Of a stretch of DNA of 64,000 bases, positions 1 through 12,000 are shown piece by piece (position 1 is the stretch's first letter; each line of letters begins with the position of its first letter). Under the pieces are notes generated by a model that was given only the letters and a program-made list of their open reading frames with translations, searched no databases and was not told the origin of the DNA. Origin of the DNA: Brevibacillus sp. DP1.3A (GTDB lineage Bacteria > Bacillota > Bacilli > Brevibacillales > Brevibacillaceae); contig NZ_CP085876.1 of NCBI RefSeq assembly GCF_013284245.2, positions 879,001-943,000 of the forward strand, given 5' to 3'. A program made the translations under genes and the position numbers.

Positions 1-3000
1 GATAAGACGATCAATCTCGGGCAAGCCATGAATCAGGCGGATGCTTCCGTCGATCTAGATGAGGTCTATGCGCAGTTTCGTGCGCTAGGCCTCATCCATA
101 CCGGCATGATGAAAGCAGAAGGGCAAACCTTCCAAACCTCAACAGGCGTGCTCATCGAGCTTGCATTGGATCGCAATTCGCGCGACAGCGCCGAAGCCGT
201 GCTGTTTCATCCCGTCTTGTTAGATGCAAGCGGTGCAGGTGCCTCGATATTGCTGCGAACGCATGTCGGGGAAGAGCAGCAATTGTTTCTGCCCTTATAT
301 ATTGAATCCTTTCGTGCGGAGCAGCTCATTCAAGAGCGCTGCTATACACAGGTTCTCGCTTCCAGTGTTCAACGAAAGAACGAATTGCTCAGCATGACGC
401 TGGAGCTATTCGACAGCAAGGGCCGCAAAGTAGCAGAAATGAAAAACTACACGGTGAAGCTGGTGAGGGCGGCATCCGGGATCGGTTCATCTGCCGTCTC
501 CAGAGGTGGAGATGACCCGTCCGTCACAGTACCGGCACCGGCTCCAGTCAAAGCGGGGCATGCTCTCAGCGGGGAGCGCACTTCCGCCGTTCAGGCGGCC
601 GTTTTTCTGGCCGGCATCTTGGCTGAGCGCTTGAATATGGCTGAAGCGGATATTGATCGGAACGCGGGCTATTATGAGATGGGATTGGATTCCCCAGGCT
701 TGCTGGAGATGGTTAAGAGAATAGAAGCGAAGGTAGGCGTATCGCTTCCGCCTACGCTGCTTTTTGAATATACGACGATTGCAGACCTATCCGTTTACTT
801 GGCCGAACACTACGCTTCGGCATTCGCGGATGAAAGCTTCGCACCGGCACCGGGCGATGGAATCGATGCCTCCCGATTGCAGCTTGAAGAACATCGGGAC
901 AACAGGATGACACCTGCAGATTCCAGCAGCCGCGCAGAGGCATCAACATCGCAAGAAGAGGATATTGCAATCATCGGAATGTCAGGCCGTTTTCCAGAGG
1001 CAAACGATCTCCGCGAGTTTTGGCAAAATCTGAAGGACGGCAAAGACTGCATCAGCGAAATTCCCCCTTCACGATGGGATTGGAAACAGTTTGAAGACTT
1101 AAAGTCTCCTTCGGGCAAAGGGGTTTCCAGATGGGGCGGCTTCATTGATGACCCGGATTGCTTTGATGCGCCGTTCTTTCGCATATCGCCTCGCGAAGCG
1201 GAATTCATGGACCCGCAGGAGCGGATTTTTCTTGAAACCTGCTGGGAAGCCATTGAAGATGCTGGATACCGTCCGTCCAGCCTCGTAACGCCAAGAGGAC
1301 CGAACAAACGGAACCTTGTCGGCGTGTTCGCCGGTATTATGCATAAGGATTATGCGCTACTTGGGTCGGATCTTATGGCGCAAGGCGTGCTATTCCCGCT
1401 TTCTTTGAGCTACTCGTACGTGGCGAACCGGGTTTCCTATTCGCTTAATTTCCATGGCCCCAGTCTGGCAGTCGATACGCTGTGCTCCGCATCGCTGACA
1501 GCTGTCCACATGGCAGTAGAGAGCATCCGGCGCGGAGAATGTGAAGCTGCAATTGCGGGCGGTGTCAACTTGTCGCTTCACCCTGGCAAATATAAAACGT
1601 TCGGCATGGCCAACATGCATTCGAGCGACGGTTATTGCCGCACGTTCGGTAAAGACGGCGACGGATTCACATCCGGAGAAGGGATTGGCGCGGTCGTACT
1701 AAAACCGCTCAGCGCGGCCGTCAAGGATGGCGATCAGATATATGCCGTTATCAAAGGCAGTTCAATCAACCATGTGGGTACGGTTAGCGGCATTACGGTG
1801 CCCAGTCCGGTTTCGCAAGCTGAATTGATTGAAGACTGCTTGAATAAGGCTAATATTCATCCGAGAACGATCAGCTATCTGGAAGCGCACGGCACAGGCA
1901 CGTCGCTCGGCGATCCCATCGAAATCCAAGGACTGGTTAAAGCTTATTCCCGCTATACGGATGACCGTCAATATTGCGCTATCGGTTCGGTCAAATCCAA
2001 CGTCGGTCACGGCGAGTCCGCCGCCGGGGTTTGCGGATTGATTAAGGTTGCGCTACAGATGCATCATAAAACGTTAGTGCCGTCGCTACATTCCGGCGAA
2101 ACGAATCCATATATCGATTTTGAGCAATCGCCATTCTATATCCAGCGACAGGTAGAACAATGGGAGCAGCCTCGGCTGATCGAAGCAGGAAAGGAAACGG
2201 TATACCCGAGAAGGGCAGGGATCAGCTCCTTTGGCGCCTACGGCTCAAATGCGCATGTCATTCTAGAGGAATGGGTGCCGCAGCAGGCTTCTTCCGCGAG
2301 CGGCGAGCCGTCTGCCGTCATTGTGCCGTTATCGGCCAAAAATGAAGATCGCTTGAAAGCGTATGCGGATCGGTTAGCGCGGTTCCTTGCAGATGAGGCT
2401 GGATACGTGGCTAGCGTTAAGGAAATGGAATCACAGAGCGGGCTGGCAGCCAATATTCTGCGAATGGTTTCAACTGTTCTGAAGGTGGAAGAACAAGACA
2501 TCGATTTCGATCAAGACTGGTCGGAATACGGCATGGAGACGGCTCACCTGTCTGCTGTCCGGGATCAACTGCTGCGGGAATATGAAATCGAGACCGACAG
2601 CATCGATTGGTACGAGCTTCGATCAATCTCTGATGCCGCCGAATCGCTGCATCTGATCCTGAATCGCAATCGTCATGCGGAAGGCGGGGCATCTCAGGAG
2701 ATGAGCTTGTCGTCCATTGCGTATACGCTTCAGACCGGACGCGAAGAAATGGAAGAGCGGGTTGTCTTTCTAGTCAGCAGCATCCGGGAACTGGCCGAGA
2801 AATTGAAAGCATATGCGGATGGTAAACCTTCTGTTCCGAACTGCTGGAGAGGTCAGCTGAAGAAGAAGTCCGGCGTGCTGGCGGAAGTGGCGAAAGCTGA
2901 CGACCGTTGGTTCACAGAAGGAAACATGGCTGAAATCGCACAGTCTTGGGCTCAGGGCAGCGATATCGAATGGGGACGGCTTTACCGTGCCGATAAACCG

Positions 3001-6000
3001 AGAAAAATGCATCTTCCGACCTATCCTTTTGCGAAAAACCGATACTGGCTGCCGATTGCGGCGAAACCGCAGGACAGCCTGCCAACAGCGGTACAGCAAG
3101 CAGGAAGCACAACCAAAGCGGCAAGTCCGATCTCGCCTCAGGGAGAAAGCTCAGCCGTAATTGACGCTAACCAACGTATCGTGGAAGCTGACGCAGGTGC
3201 CGGTTCGCAGGATATGCTGCGGCAGTTTACTCCGGTGTGGGATACGTTCGCCGTTGAGCCGGAAGGCGACTATTTCCCTGCCGTATCGGAACGGATCGCT
3301 GTATTTGGTCTCTGCAACGAACGTTTCGCGCAAATCCGAGCCCTATATCCGGGTTCCGTAAATTTGGGTAATGACGAAAACGCATCCGTGGCTGATATCA
3401 AGCGGAGTATTTCCGGCTTTGAGGATATCGGACATTTTATATGGGCAGTTCGTGATCCTGCTGCTAATGACGGTATCTTGGACGATGCGCTGATTACCGC
3501 TCACAATCAGACTACGCTCAGCTGCTTCCGGTTTATTCAAGCGCTGTTGCAATCCGGCTACGGTTCAAGGCCCGTCGGTCTCACGGTCATCACGACCCAG
3601 GCCCAAGCGGTATACAAGAAAGACATCATAAAACCGGCACAGGCAGGCGTTCACGGACTGATCGGCTCGCTTGCTAAAGAATATCCAAACTGGATGATTC
3701 GTCTTATCGACTTGGAGTCGGATTCGACATGGCCGGTGGCCGAGATGTTCCGGATCTCTGCAGACCGGAAGGGCGGGGCTGCGGTATACAGAGGGCGTGA
3801 GTGGCACCGTATGCAGCTGATTCCAACTGTTCTTCCCGCTCCGAAGGCGCCGGTGTACCAGAATGGAGGCGTATATGTCGTCATCGGCGGCGCCGGCGGG
3901 ATCGGCATGGTATGGTCGGAGTATATGATTCGTACCTATCAAGCGCAAATCGTATGGATTGGCCGCAGCCCGATGAATGACGCCATTCGAACCAAAATTC
4001 ACAGTCTTTCAGATCGTGGTCCCGAGATTCGGTATTGGAGTGCAGACGCATCGGACATCCATTCGCTCTCGCAGGCTTATGTCGAGATTAAGCAGCGCTT
4101 TGGCTCTGTAAACGGCGTCGTTCATTCGGCAATGGTATTAAACGAGTATAGCTTGGCTGAAATGGATGAGGTTGCTCTTCAAGCTGCGCTCTCCGCTAAA
4201 GTTGACGTGAGCGTCAGGATGGCGCAGGTATTTCGCGAGGAACGGCTGGATTTCGTACTTTTCTTCTCGTCGCTCATTAGCTTCATTAAGAATCCACAGC
4301 AGGCTCATTATGCGGCCGGTTGTGTCTTTAAGGATGCTCTCGCGCACTTGCTGGCACAGCAGTGGTCTTGCAGTGTTAAAGTTCTGAACTGGGGATTTTG
4401 GTCAAGCGACAAGGTCGAGGATACGGAACAATACCGGATGCTGCAGGAGCTTGGAATCGGGCTGATCGAGCCGGAGGAAGCGATGCAGGCGATCGAGAGA
4501 GTGCTTGACCAGTCGCAATTGCAGCTGGCTGTCATGAAAACGACGAAGCCGATCCCCGTCGAAAGCATGAATCCCAAAGAAGAAATTACGGCTCTTGCTG
4601 CAGGGCAGCGGTCAGCTGAAGCAGGCCGAAGCCTGCCTGCCGCCTCTGAGCGACCCGATATCGGACAGCTGAAGCGTGAGAACGCGGAGAAGACGGATGA
4701 GATGAACGCACTTCTTGGCAGGCTGTTGTTCGTGCAGCTTCGACAAACGGGGTTATTCGCTTCCGGAACGTTCGATCTGAAACAGGCAATGGCTGTTTCA
4801 GGAATCGCCGAAGAGCTGTATGCCGAATGGCTGAGTCAGAGCGTTACTGTTCTCGTAGAGCTCGGGCTGCTGTCCCGCAGCGGCCATCTTCTGTCGGTTA
4901 CGTCAGTCACGGCAAGCACCGAACACGGGACGGTATGGGAGCAGTGGAGGCAGCATACCGCTAAATGGCGGGAGGACGAGAAAACAAGAGCGCAAATCGT
5001 ATTGGTAGAAACAACGCTGAAGTCCTTGCCGACCGTCCTTACAGGGAAATCCGCAGCGACCGACGTGCTCTTTCCGAACTCGTCAATGGAACTTGTAGAG
5101 GGGATTTACAAGAGCAATCCGGTAGCAGATTATTTCAACGATGTAGTGGCCGAGGCAGCCCTGCATGTAGTCAGACAGCGTGTACAGGAAAATCCGCAGG
5201 CGCAAATTCGTATTCTGGAAATTGGCGCGGGCACAGGCGGTACGTCTGCGGGCGTGCTTGCCAAGCTTGCTCTCTATAAGACCCATATTGCGGAATACTG
5301 CTATACCGATCTATCCAAAATGTTCCTGCTCCATGCGCAGAAGGAATACGGACCTAGCTATCCGTTCCTGACGTATCGCACGTTCAACGTCGAGCAAGCT
5401 CTTGCGCAGCAAGGCGTTGATGCCGGTCAGTATGATCTTGTCATAGCCGCGAACGTCCTTCATGCTACGCGTAACATGCGGACGACGGTTCGCAACGCCA
5501 AAGCGGCATTGAAGCCCGGAGGATGGCTGCTTTTAAATGAAATAAGCAGCGGCGCCCTATTTACCCATCTTACGTTCGGACTGCTGGAAGGCTGGTGGCT
5601 GTATGACGATCCCGGCATTCGGATCCCGGGCAGTCCGGCGCTCTCGCCCGAAAGCTGGCAGCAGCTGCTTGAGAGGGAGGGCTTCGGTGCGATCGGCTTC
5701 CTAGCCCGGGATCATCACGACCTGGGACAGCAAATCGTTGCGGCGCAAAGCGATGGAATCATCAGACAGTCTAGATGGGAACAGCGGAAAGGAATAAGCG
5801 CTCAGCAGTCTGCAACCCAATCCGTTTCAACATTGACGAAAGAGCGGAATGATGTAGCACATGCGGATTCCAGAAGCGAAAGCGAAGACAGCTTATTTGC
5901 CTTGAATGAGCAGATGCTCCAGGATGAAATCAAATCGTTGATCGCCTCCCAGCTGGCGGAAACGCTGAAGCTGGATGAATCATCGCTCGATATGGATGAC

Positions 6001-9000
6001 TCTTTCGCAGACTACGGGCTTGATTCCATTTCCGGTGTGCATATCGTCAATACGCTTAACGAACGTTTGCAGATTGAGATGAAGACGACCATTCTTTTTG
6101 ACTACAGTTCGATCAATCAACTGGCCGGTTATTTGCTGTCTGCGCATAAAGAGGCTGTCGTGTCCGCATTTAGCGACCGACTCGCTGCCGTTTACGAGCA
6201 AGGTTCAATTCCTCTTGAAAGGGAGGAGCAAGCTGTCCATTTCGAATCCTTGCAAACGAAGGCGTCCGCGCAGCCGGCCGAGGCCGCTGTATCCGTTCGG
6301 GCTGCGGAAGCAGCAGTTAAAGAACCCATCGCCATAATCGGAATGAGTGGCCGCTTTGCCAAAACGAACACGCTGGATGAATTGTGGGACCATTTGGCTC
6401 AAGGTCATGATCTTGTTGAAGAAGTTACCCGGTGGGATCTATCGAAGTATGCACCCAAAGGCATGCCTTACTGCAATCACGGCAGCTTCTTGGATGAGAT
6501 CGATAAGTTCGATCCGTCCTTCTTTAATATTTCCGGACTCGAGGCTACCTATATGGATCCGCAGCAGCGCATGTTCCTGGAGGAATCATGGAAGGCGCTG
6601 GAGGATTCGGGTTATGCGGGCCAGAGCGTAGAGGGTCGTGCCTGCGGCGTGTATGTCGGCTACAATATCGGCGACTATGTGCACCATATCGGAGACAACT
6701 CGCCTCCGCAAGCGATGTGGGGGAATGCTCCATCCATTATTCCAGCCAGAATCGCCTATTATTTAAATCTACAGGGGCCTGCCGTTACGGTGGATACCGC
6801 CTGCTCCAGCTCGCTCGTATCCATCCATCTTGCCTGCCAAGGCTTATGGACCGGCGAGACCGAGATGGCGCTGGCTGGGGGCGTGTTTATCCAAACGACG
6901 CCAACGTTTTATATCAATTCCAACCGGGCCGGCATGCTGTCTCCTTCGGGCAAATGTCACACGTTCGATAATCGGGCGGACGGCTTCGTGCCTGGCGAAG
7001 GGGTCGGGGTCGTCGTTCTGAAGCGGCTGAAGGATGCTATTGCCGACGGCGATCATATCCACGGGGTTATTAAGGGTTCGGGCATTAACCAGGACGGGAC
7101 GACAAACGGCATAACCGCTCCAAGCGCCAATTCACAGGAACGGCTGGAAAAGTCCGTCTATGAGCGTTTCGCCATTCATCCGGAGCAGATTCAAATGGTG
7201 GAGGCGCATGGCACCGGAACCCGTCTCGGCGATCCGATCGAGTTCGAAGCATTGAACAGTGCCTTCAGCCATTACACGGATAAAAAGCAGTTCTGCGCGA
7301 TCGGCACAATAAAAACAAATATTGGTCATACAACCGCAGCTGCAGGTGTCACAGGCGTTTTCAAAATTTTGCTGTCGCTGCGAAACCGGCAAATCCCGCC
7401 TTCCTTGCATTATGAGACGGGCAATGCGCATATCAAGTTTTCCAGCAGCCCGTTCTATGTCAATACGGAGATTAAAGATTGGGCGGTTCCATCGGGTTCA
7501 AGGCGGATTGCAGCCACCAGCTCCTTCGGCTTCAGCGGCACCAATGCGCATATGGTCATTGAGGAGGCTCCAGCTCCTTTGCGCATGCATGCATCGAGGC
7601 CGTTTTATCTCATTACGCTGTCAGCCCGCAGCCGGGAACAGCTGAAGCAGCAAGCCGAGAGGCTGTTGGAGCATTGCCAGCGGGTACCTGGCATTGATGC
7701 GGGAAACATCAGCTATACACTGCTGGTTGGGCGCCGTCACATGAATCACCGGTTGGCCTTTATCGTCAAAGACGCTGAAGAGTTAAAACAGCTGCTCTCC
7801 AACTGGCTATCGCGCGGTAAAATGGCGCAGGTGTACGTATCCGAGTTAGCGGAAAACGACGTTCGCGAGCAGCAATCGTTAAAGCGGTTCGGCAATGCCG
7901 CGATCGAGAGCTGCCAAACGTGCACGAATCCAGGCTTGTATCTGGAGCATCTGTCCACGGCAGCCGAATTGTATGTTCAAGGCTATGCGCTGAATTACAG
8001 TCAGCTGTTTGCCGGCGACTCCTATTCGCGTGTTCCGCTTCCGACATATCCGTTTGCCAAAGAGCGTTACTGGGTTTCGAATACTGACTATCCGCCGCAG
8101 GATCCACAAAGACGCAAACCTATGAAAGCGTCTAGCGAATCTTTGCCTCTGAACCTTCAGCGCGCTTCGTTGAAGGACACTTCAGGCCTTTTGTTTCAAA
8201 CGGTTCTGACGGGGACGGAGTTTTTCTTGACGGATCATTCAGTTCGAGGTCGAAAGGTGCTACCTGCCGTCACCTATCTGGAGATGGCGCGGGCGGCTGT
8301 GACGGAAGCATACGAAAAAGAATCAGGTCAGCCAACGTCCCCCGTCTTGCTGCGGCATATCGGATGGGCACAGCCAATCGTCGTGGAAGATCGTTCCGTC
8401 ACGGTGAACATTCATCTGCAGCGTAATTCCGAAGCGGATTTCTTCTTCGAAATTTATACGGAAGCATCGGGTCATCCGGCGGGAAGAACGGTTCACTGTC
8501 AAGGAACAGCGGCATTAAGCGAATCCGTTCAAGTGGCGCATACCGAATTGCTCGAAGAACATCAGGCTAGATGTGACGTCGGACTCATCACCGGCGCCCA
8601 ATGTTATGACATGCTTGGCCGGCTAGACATGGATTACGGACCTGGCCATCGTGCTATTGACCGAATCCAGGTCGGTAAAGGCGAGCTGCTGGCCCGTTTG
8701 GAAATTGCGGATTCCGCCTTGTCCACACTGGAGCATTATGTGCTTCATCCGGGCATGATCGATTCGGCGCTGCAAGCATCAATCGGAATGGCCGCATTAC
8801 CTGTAGATTCGGAAGGAGGAACCGGATCGGAAGCAGCATTAAGGCCGGGACTTCCTTATGCACTGGACCGTTTGGTGATTTTGGGTCCAAGTACAGCGGT
8901 CATGTGGGCATGGATTCGAAGAAGCTCCGGAAGCACCACAACAGGAGCGATTCAAAAGCTTGATATCGACATCTATGATGAATATGGAAAACACTGCGCG

Positions 9001-12000
9001 ATGCTGCAAGGCCTCTCTTCGCGTCAATTGGAAGAGGAATCGGAAGCGGCAATGGCTATGGAAGAAAACGCTCCGCTTCTATGGAATCCGGCATGGGCCG
9101 AACGAAATGATGAAGACCGAAGCGAAGCGTGCACAATCACCCGGCGGTATATGTATCTGCTGGAAGAAAACCAAAGCATGAACGGGCAGCTGGCCCGAGC
9201 GTTCCCTGAGGCGGCGTGCAAGGTGCTGAAAGCAGAAGGGCCGGTGATCGAGAAACGGTATGCCGGCTATGCGGAGCAGCTCATGGTTGACATTCAGAAG
9301 ATCTTAAGGGACAAGCTGGGCGGTCAGACACTGATCCAGCTGCTGATCCCCGCTTCCGGTGAGCAGCAGCTATACGCCGGATTAGCCGGTATGTTGAAGA
9401 CGGCGCATCTGGAGAATCCGAATGTATGGTGCCAGTTAATCGAATTTGATGCAACCGTCTCATCCGATCAACTGCTTTCCTTTATAGAGATTGACGGCCG
9501 TCATCCATCGGTCAGCCATATTCGCTATGAAGGAAGCCGGAGGTATGAAGCGGTAATCGAAGGCCTGAATACGGCGGACGTTGTGGTGGAAGCGCCGTGG
9601 AAGGACAGAGGCGTCTACCTCATCACGGGCGGTGCCGGGGGACTTGGATTGATCTTCGCACAGGATATCGCTAGGAAATCCCGTGAAGCGGCAATCATTC
9701 TAACCGGAAGGTCAGAGCTTGACCGTAACCGTCAGGCCCAATTGGAAACGATTCGCGAATTAGGTGCACACGTGGAGTATCATACCGCAGATGTTCGCAA
9801 GGAATCGGACATGGCGGCACTGATGAGTGGAATTGTAGCACGACATGGCCGATTGAACGGCATCCTTCATGCTGCAGGTATGAAGAAGGATAGCTTCCTG
9901 ATCCATAAAACAACAGACGATTTGATTGCTGTCTTGGGACCTAAAGTGGATGGGCTCATAGCATTGGACAAAGCAACAAGCGGGCTGGAGCTCGACTTCT
10001 TTATTCTGTTTTCCTCGCTTTCCGGATGCCTCGGAAACTATGGGCAGGCGGATTATGCGGCAGCAAACGGGTTTATGGATGCCTTCGCCGCTTATCGGAA
10101 TGAGCTGGCAGCGGCTGGCCAGCGGCAAGGACATACGCTTTCGGTGAATTGGCCGCTGTGGCAGGAAGGCGGCATGACCGTCGATCCCGCAACGGAAGCG
10201 ATGATGGAGCAGCGCGTGGGAATGAAAGCGATGCAGAGCCAGCAGGGCATTCAAGCGCTTTACGCTGCGCTAGCAAGCGGGAAGCACCAAGTTGCGGTGA
10301 CGAACATGGCTTTGAGCACAACGCCGCTCAAGGAAGAGTTGGCGACAGCGCAGCAAGCTCCCGCGGCCGAGTGGCAATCAGATAGAGATAACCTGCTCGG
10401 ACCAGACGAGTTGTATGAGAGAACGATGCACTACTTAAGGGAGACCCTGTCATCCTATATACGCATGCCGCTGCATCGTATGGATACCAAGACTTCTTTC
10501 AGCAAGTTTGGCATTGACTCGATTATGGCGATGCAGCTTACGGCACAGCTTGAGAACGAATTAGGCTCGCTGCCGAAAACCTTGTTCTTTGAGTATGAAA
10601 ATATACAAGCGCTGTGTGAATATCTTCTCGGTCATTATGAGCTTGAGCTTCGTCGGCTGCTTGCGCCCGAGCTAACGCAAGTGATAACAAAGGCACCTTC
10701 ACCGGTCTTAGCGGCTGCTCATTTATCCGTTACGCCGGCTCCAGCGGCGACAAAACCAGTGTTAAAGCCAGCGACGCTGATCCGCGAGGAGATATCCGAG
10801 CGTCAACCTGCGTCCGATATCGCGATCATCGGATTGTCGGGCCGCTATCCGGGAGCGGACGATTTAGACCAGTTCTGGGACAATCTGAAGAGCGGGAAGG
10901 ATTGTATTGAAGAAATACCCGCTGTTCGTTGGCAAAGCGGCAAGTATTATGATCCTGAGAAAGGCAAGCCGGGCAAGAGCTACTGTCAATGGGGCGGGTT
11001 TCTGAAAGATATCGATCAATTCGATCCGATCTTCTTCCAGCTCTCACCCATGGAAGCGTCTTATATAAACCCGCAAGAGCGGCTGTTTCTCGAGTCCGTA
11101 TGGAACACGCTAGAGCAAGCGGGATATACAAGCCAGACGCTTGAGCATGAGTACGGCAGCAAAGTCGGCGTGTATGCCGGTTGTATGTACAATCATTATC
11201 ATTTGCTTAATAAGGACCCGGCGAAGGAGCCGCTTCTTGCTCTGTCCTCGTATAGCTCCATCGCCAACCGGGTGTCCCATTTCTTTAATCTCAAAGGTCC
11301 GAGCATCGCTGTCGATACGATGTGCTCTTCCTCGGCGGTCGCGATCCATATGGCATGCGAAAGCTTGCGGAAGGGTGAATGCGAGCTGGCGATCGCTGGC
11401 GGTGTCAATCTTTCGATTCATCCGCAAAAGTATGTCGGCTTAAGCATGTCGCGTTTGGCTGGCAGTCATCCTGGAAGCAGAAGCTTCGCGGACGGGGACG
11501 GTTATTTGCCATCGGAAGGAGTCGGTTCGGTCCTATTAAAACCGCTGGTCAAAGCCATCGAGGATGGTGATTCCATATTAGCGGTGATTAAATCAACCGC
11601 CGTCAATCATGGCGGACAGACAAACGGCTACGGAGCGCCGAATCCGAATTCGCAAGCCCAACTGATGGAAGATAGCATGCGCCAGGCCGACATAAAACCA
11701 GAGTCGATCAGCTATATCGAGTGTGCGGCTAACGGGTCATCCATCGGCGATGCAGTTGAAATAGCAGCGATGAACAAGGTGTACCGCAGCCATTCCGGTA
11801 CGAAGCGTGCTCTGCCGATTGGGTCCGTCAAATCCAACATCGGGCATGGGGAAGCTGCCTCGGGCATCGCCCAATTAACAAAAGTCGTTCTTCAGTTAAA
11901 GCATAGGCAGCTTGTTCCGACAATCGGCTCGGACACAGCCTTGAATCCGAATTTACGCCTTGAGGAAACGAATTTCCGTATTCAGCGGCGTTTAGAGGAC

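Noticed and set aside
810..1307. Open frames of 70-165 codons antisense to the PKS and NRPS genes
   Set aside because: They lack ribosome sites, show no domain-like sequence, and are expected by chance opposite long coding regions.
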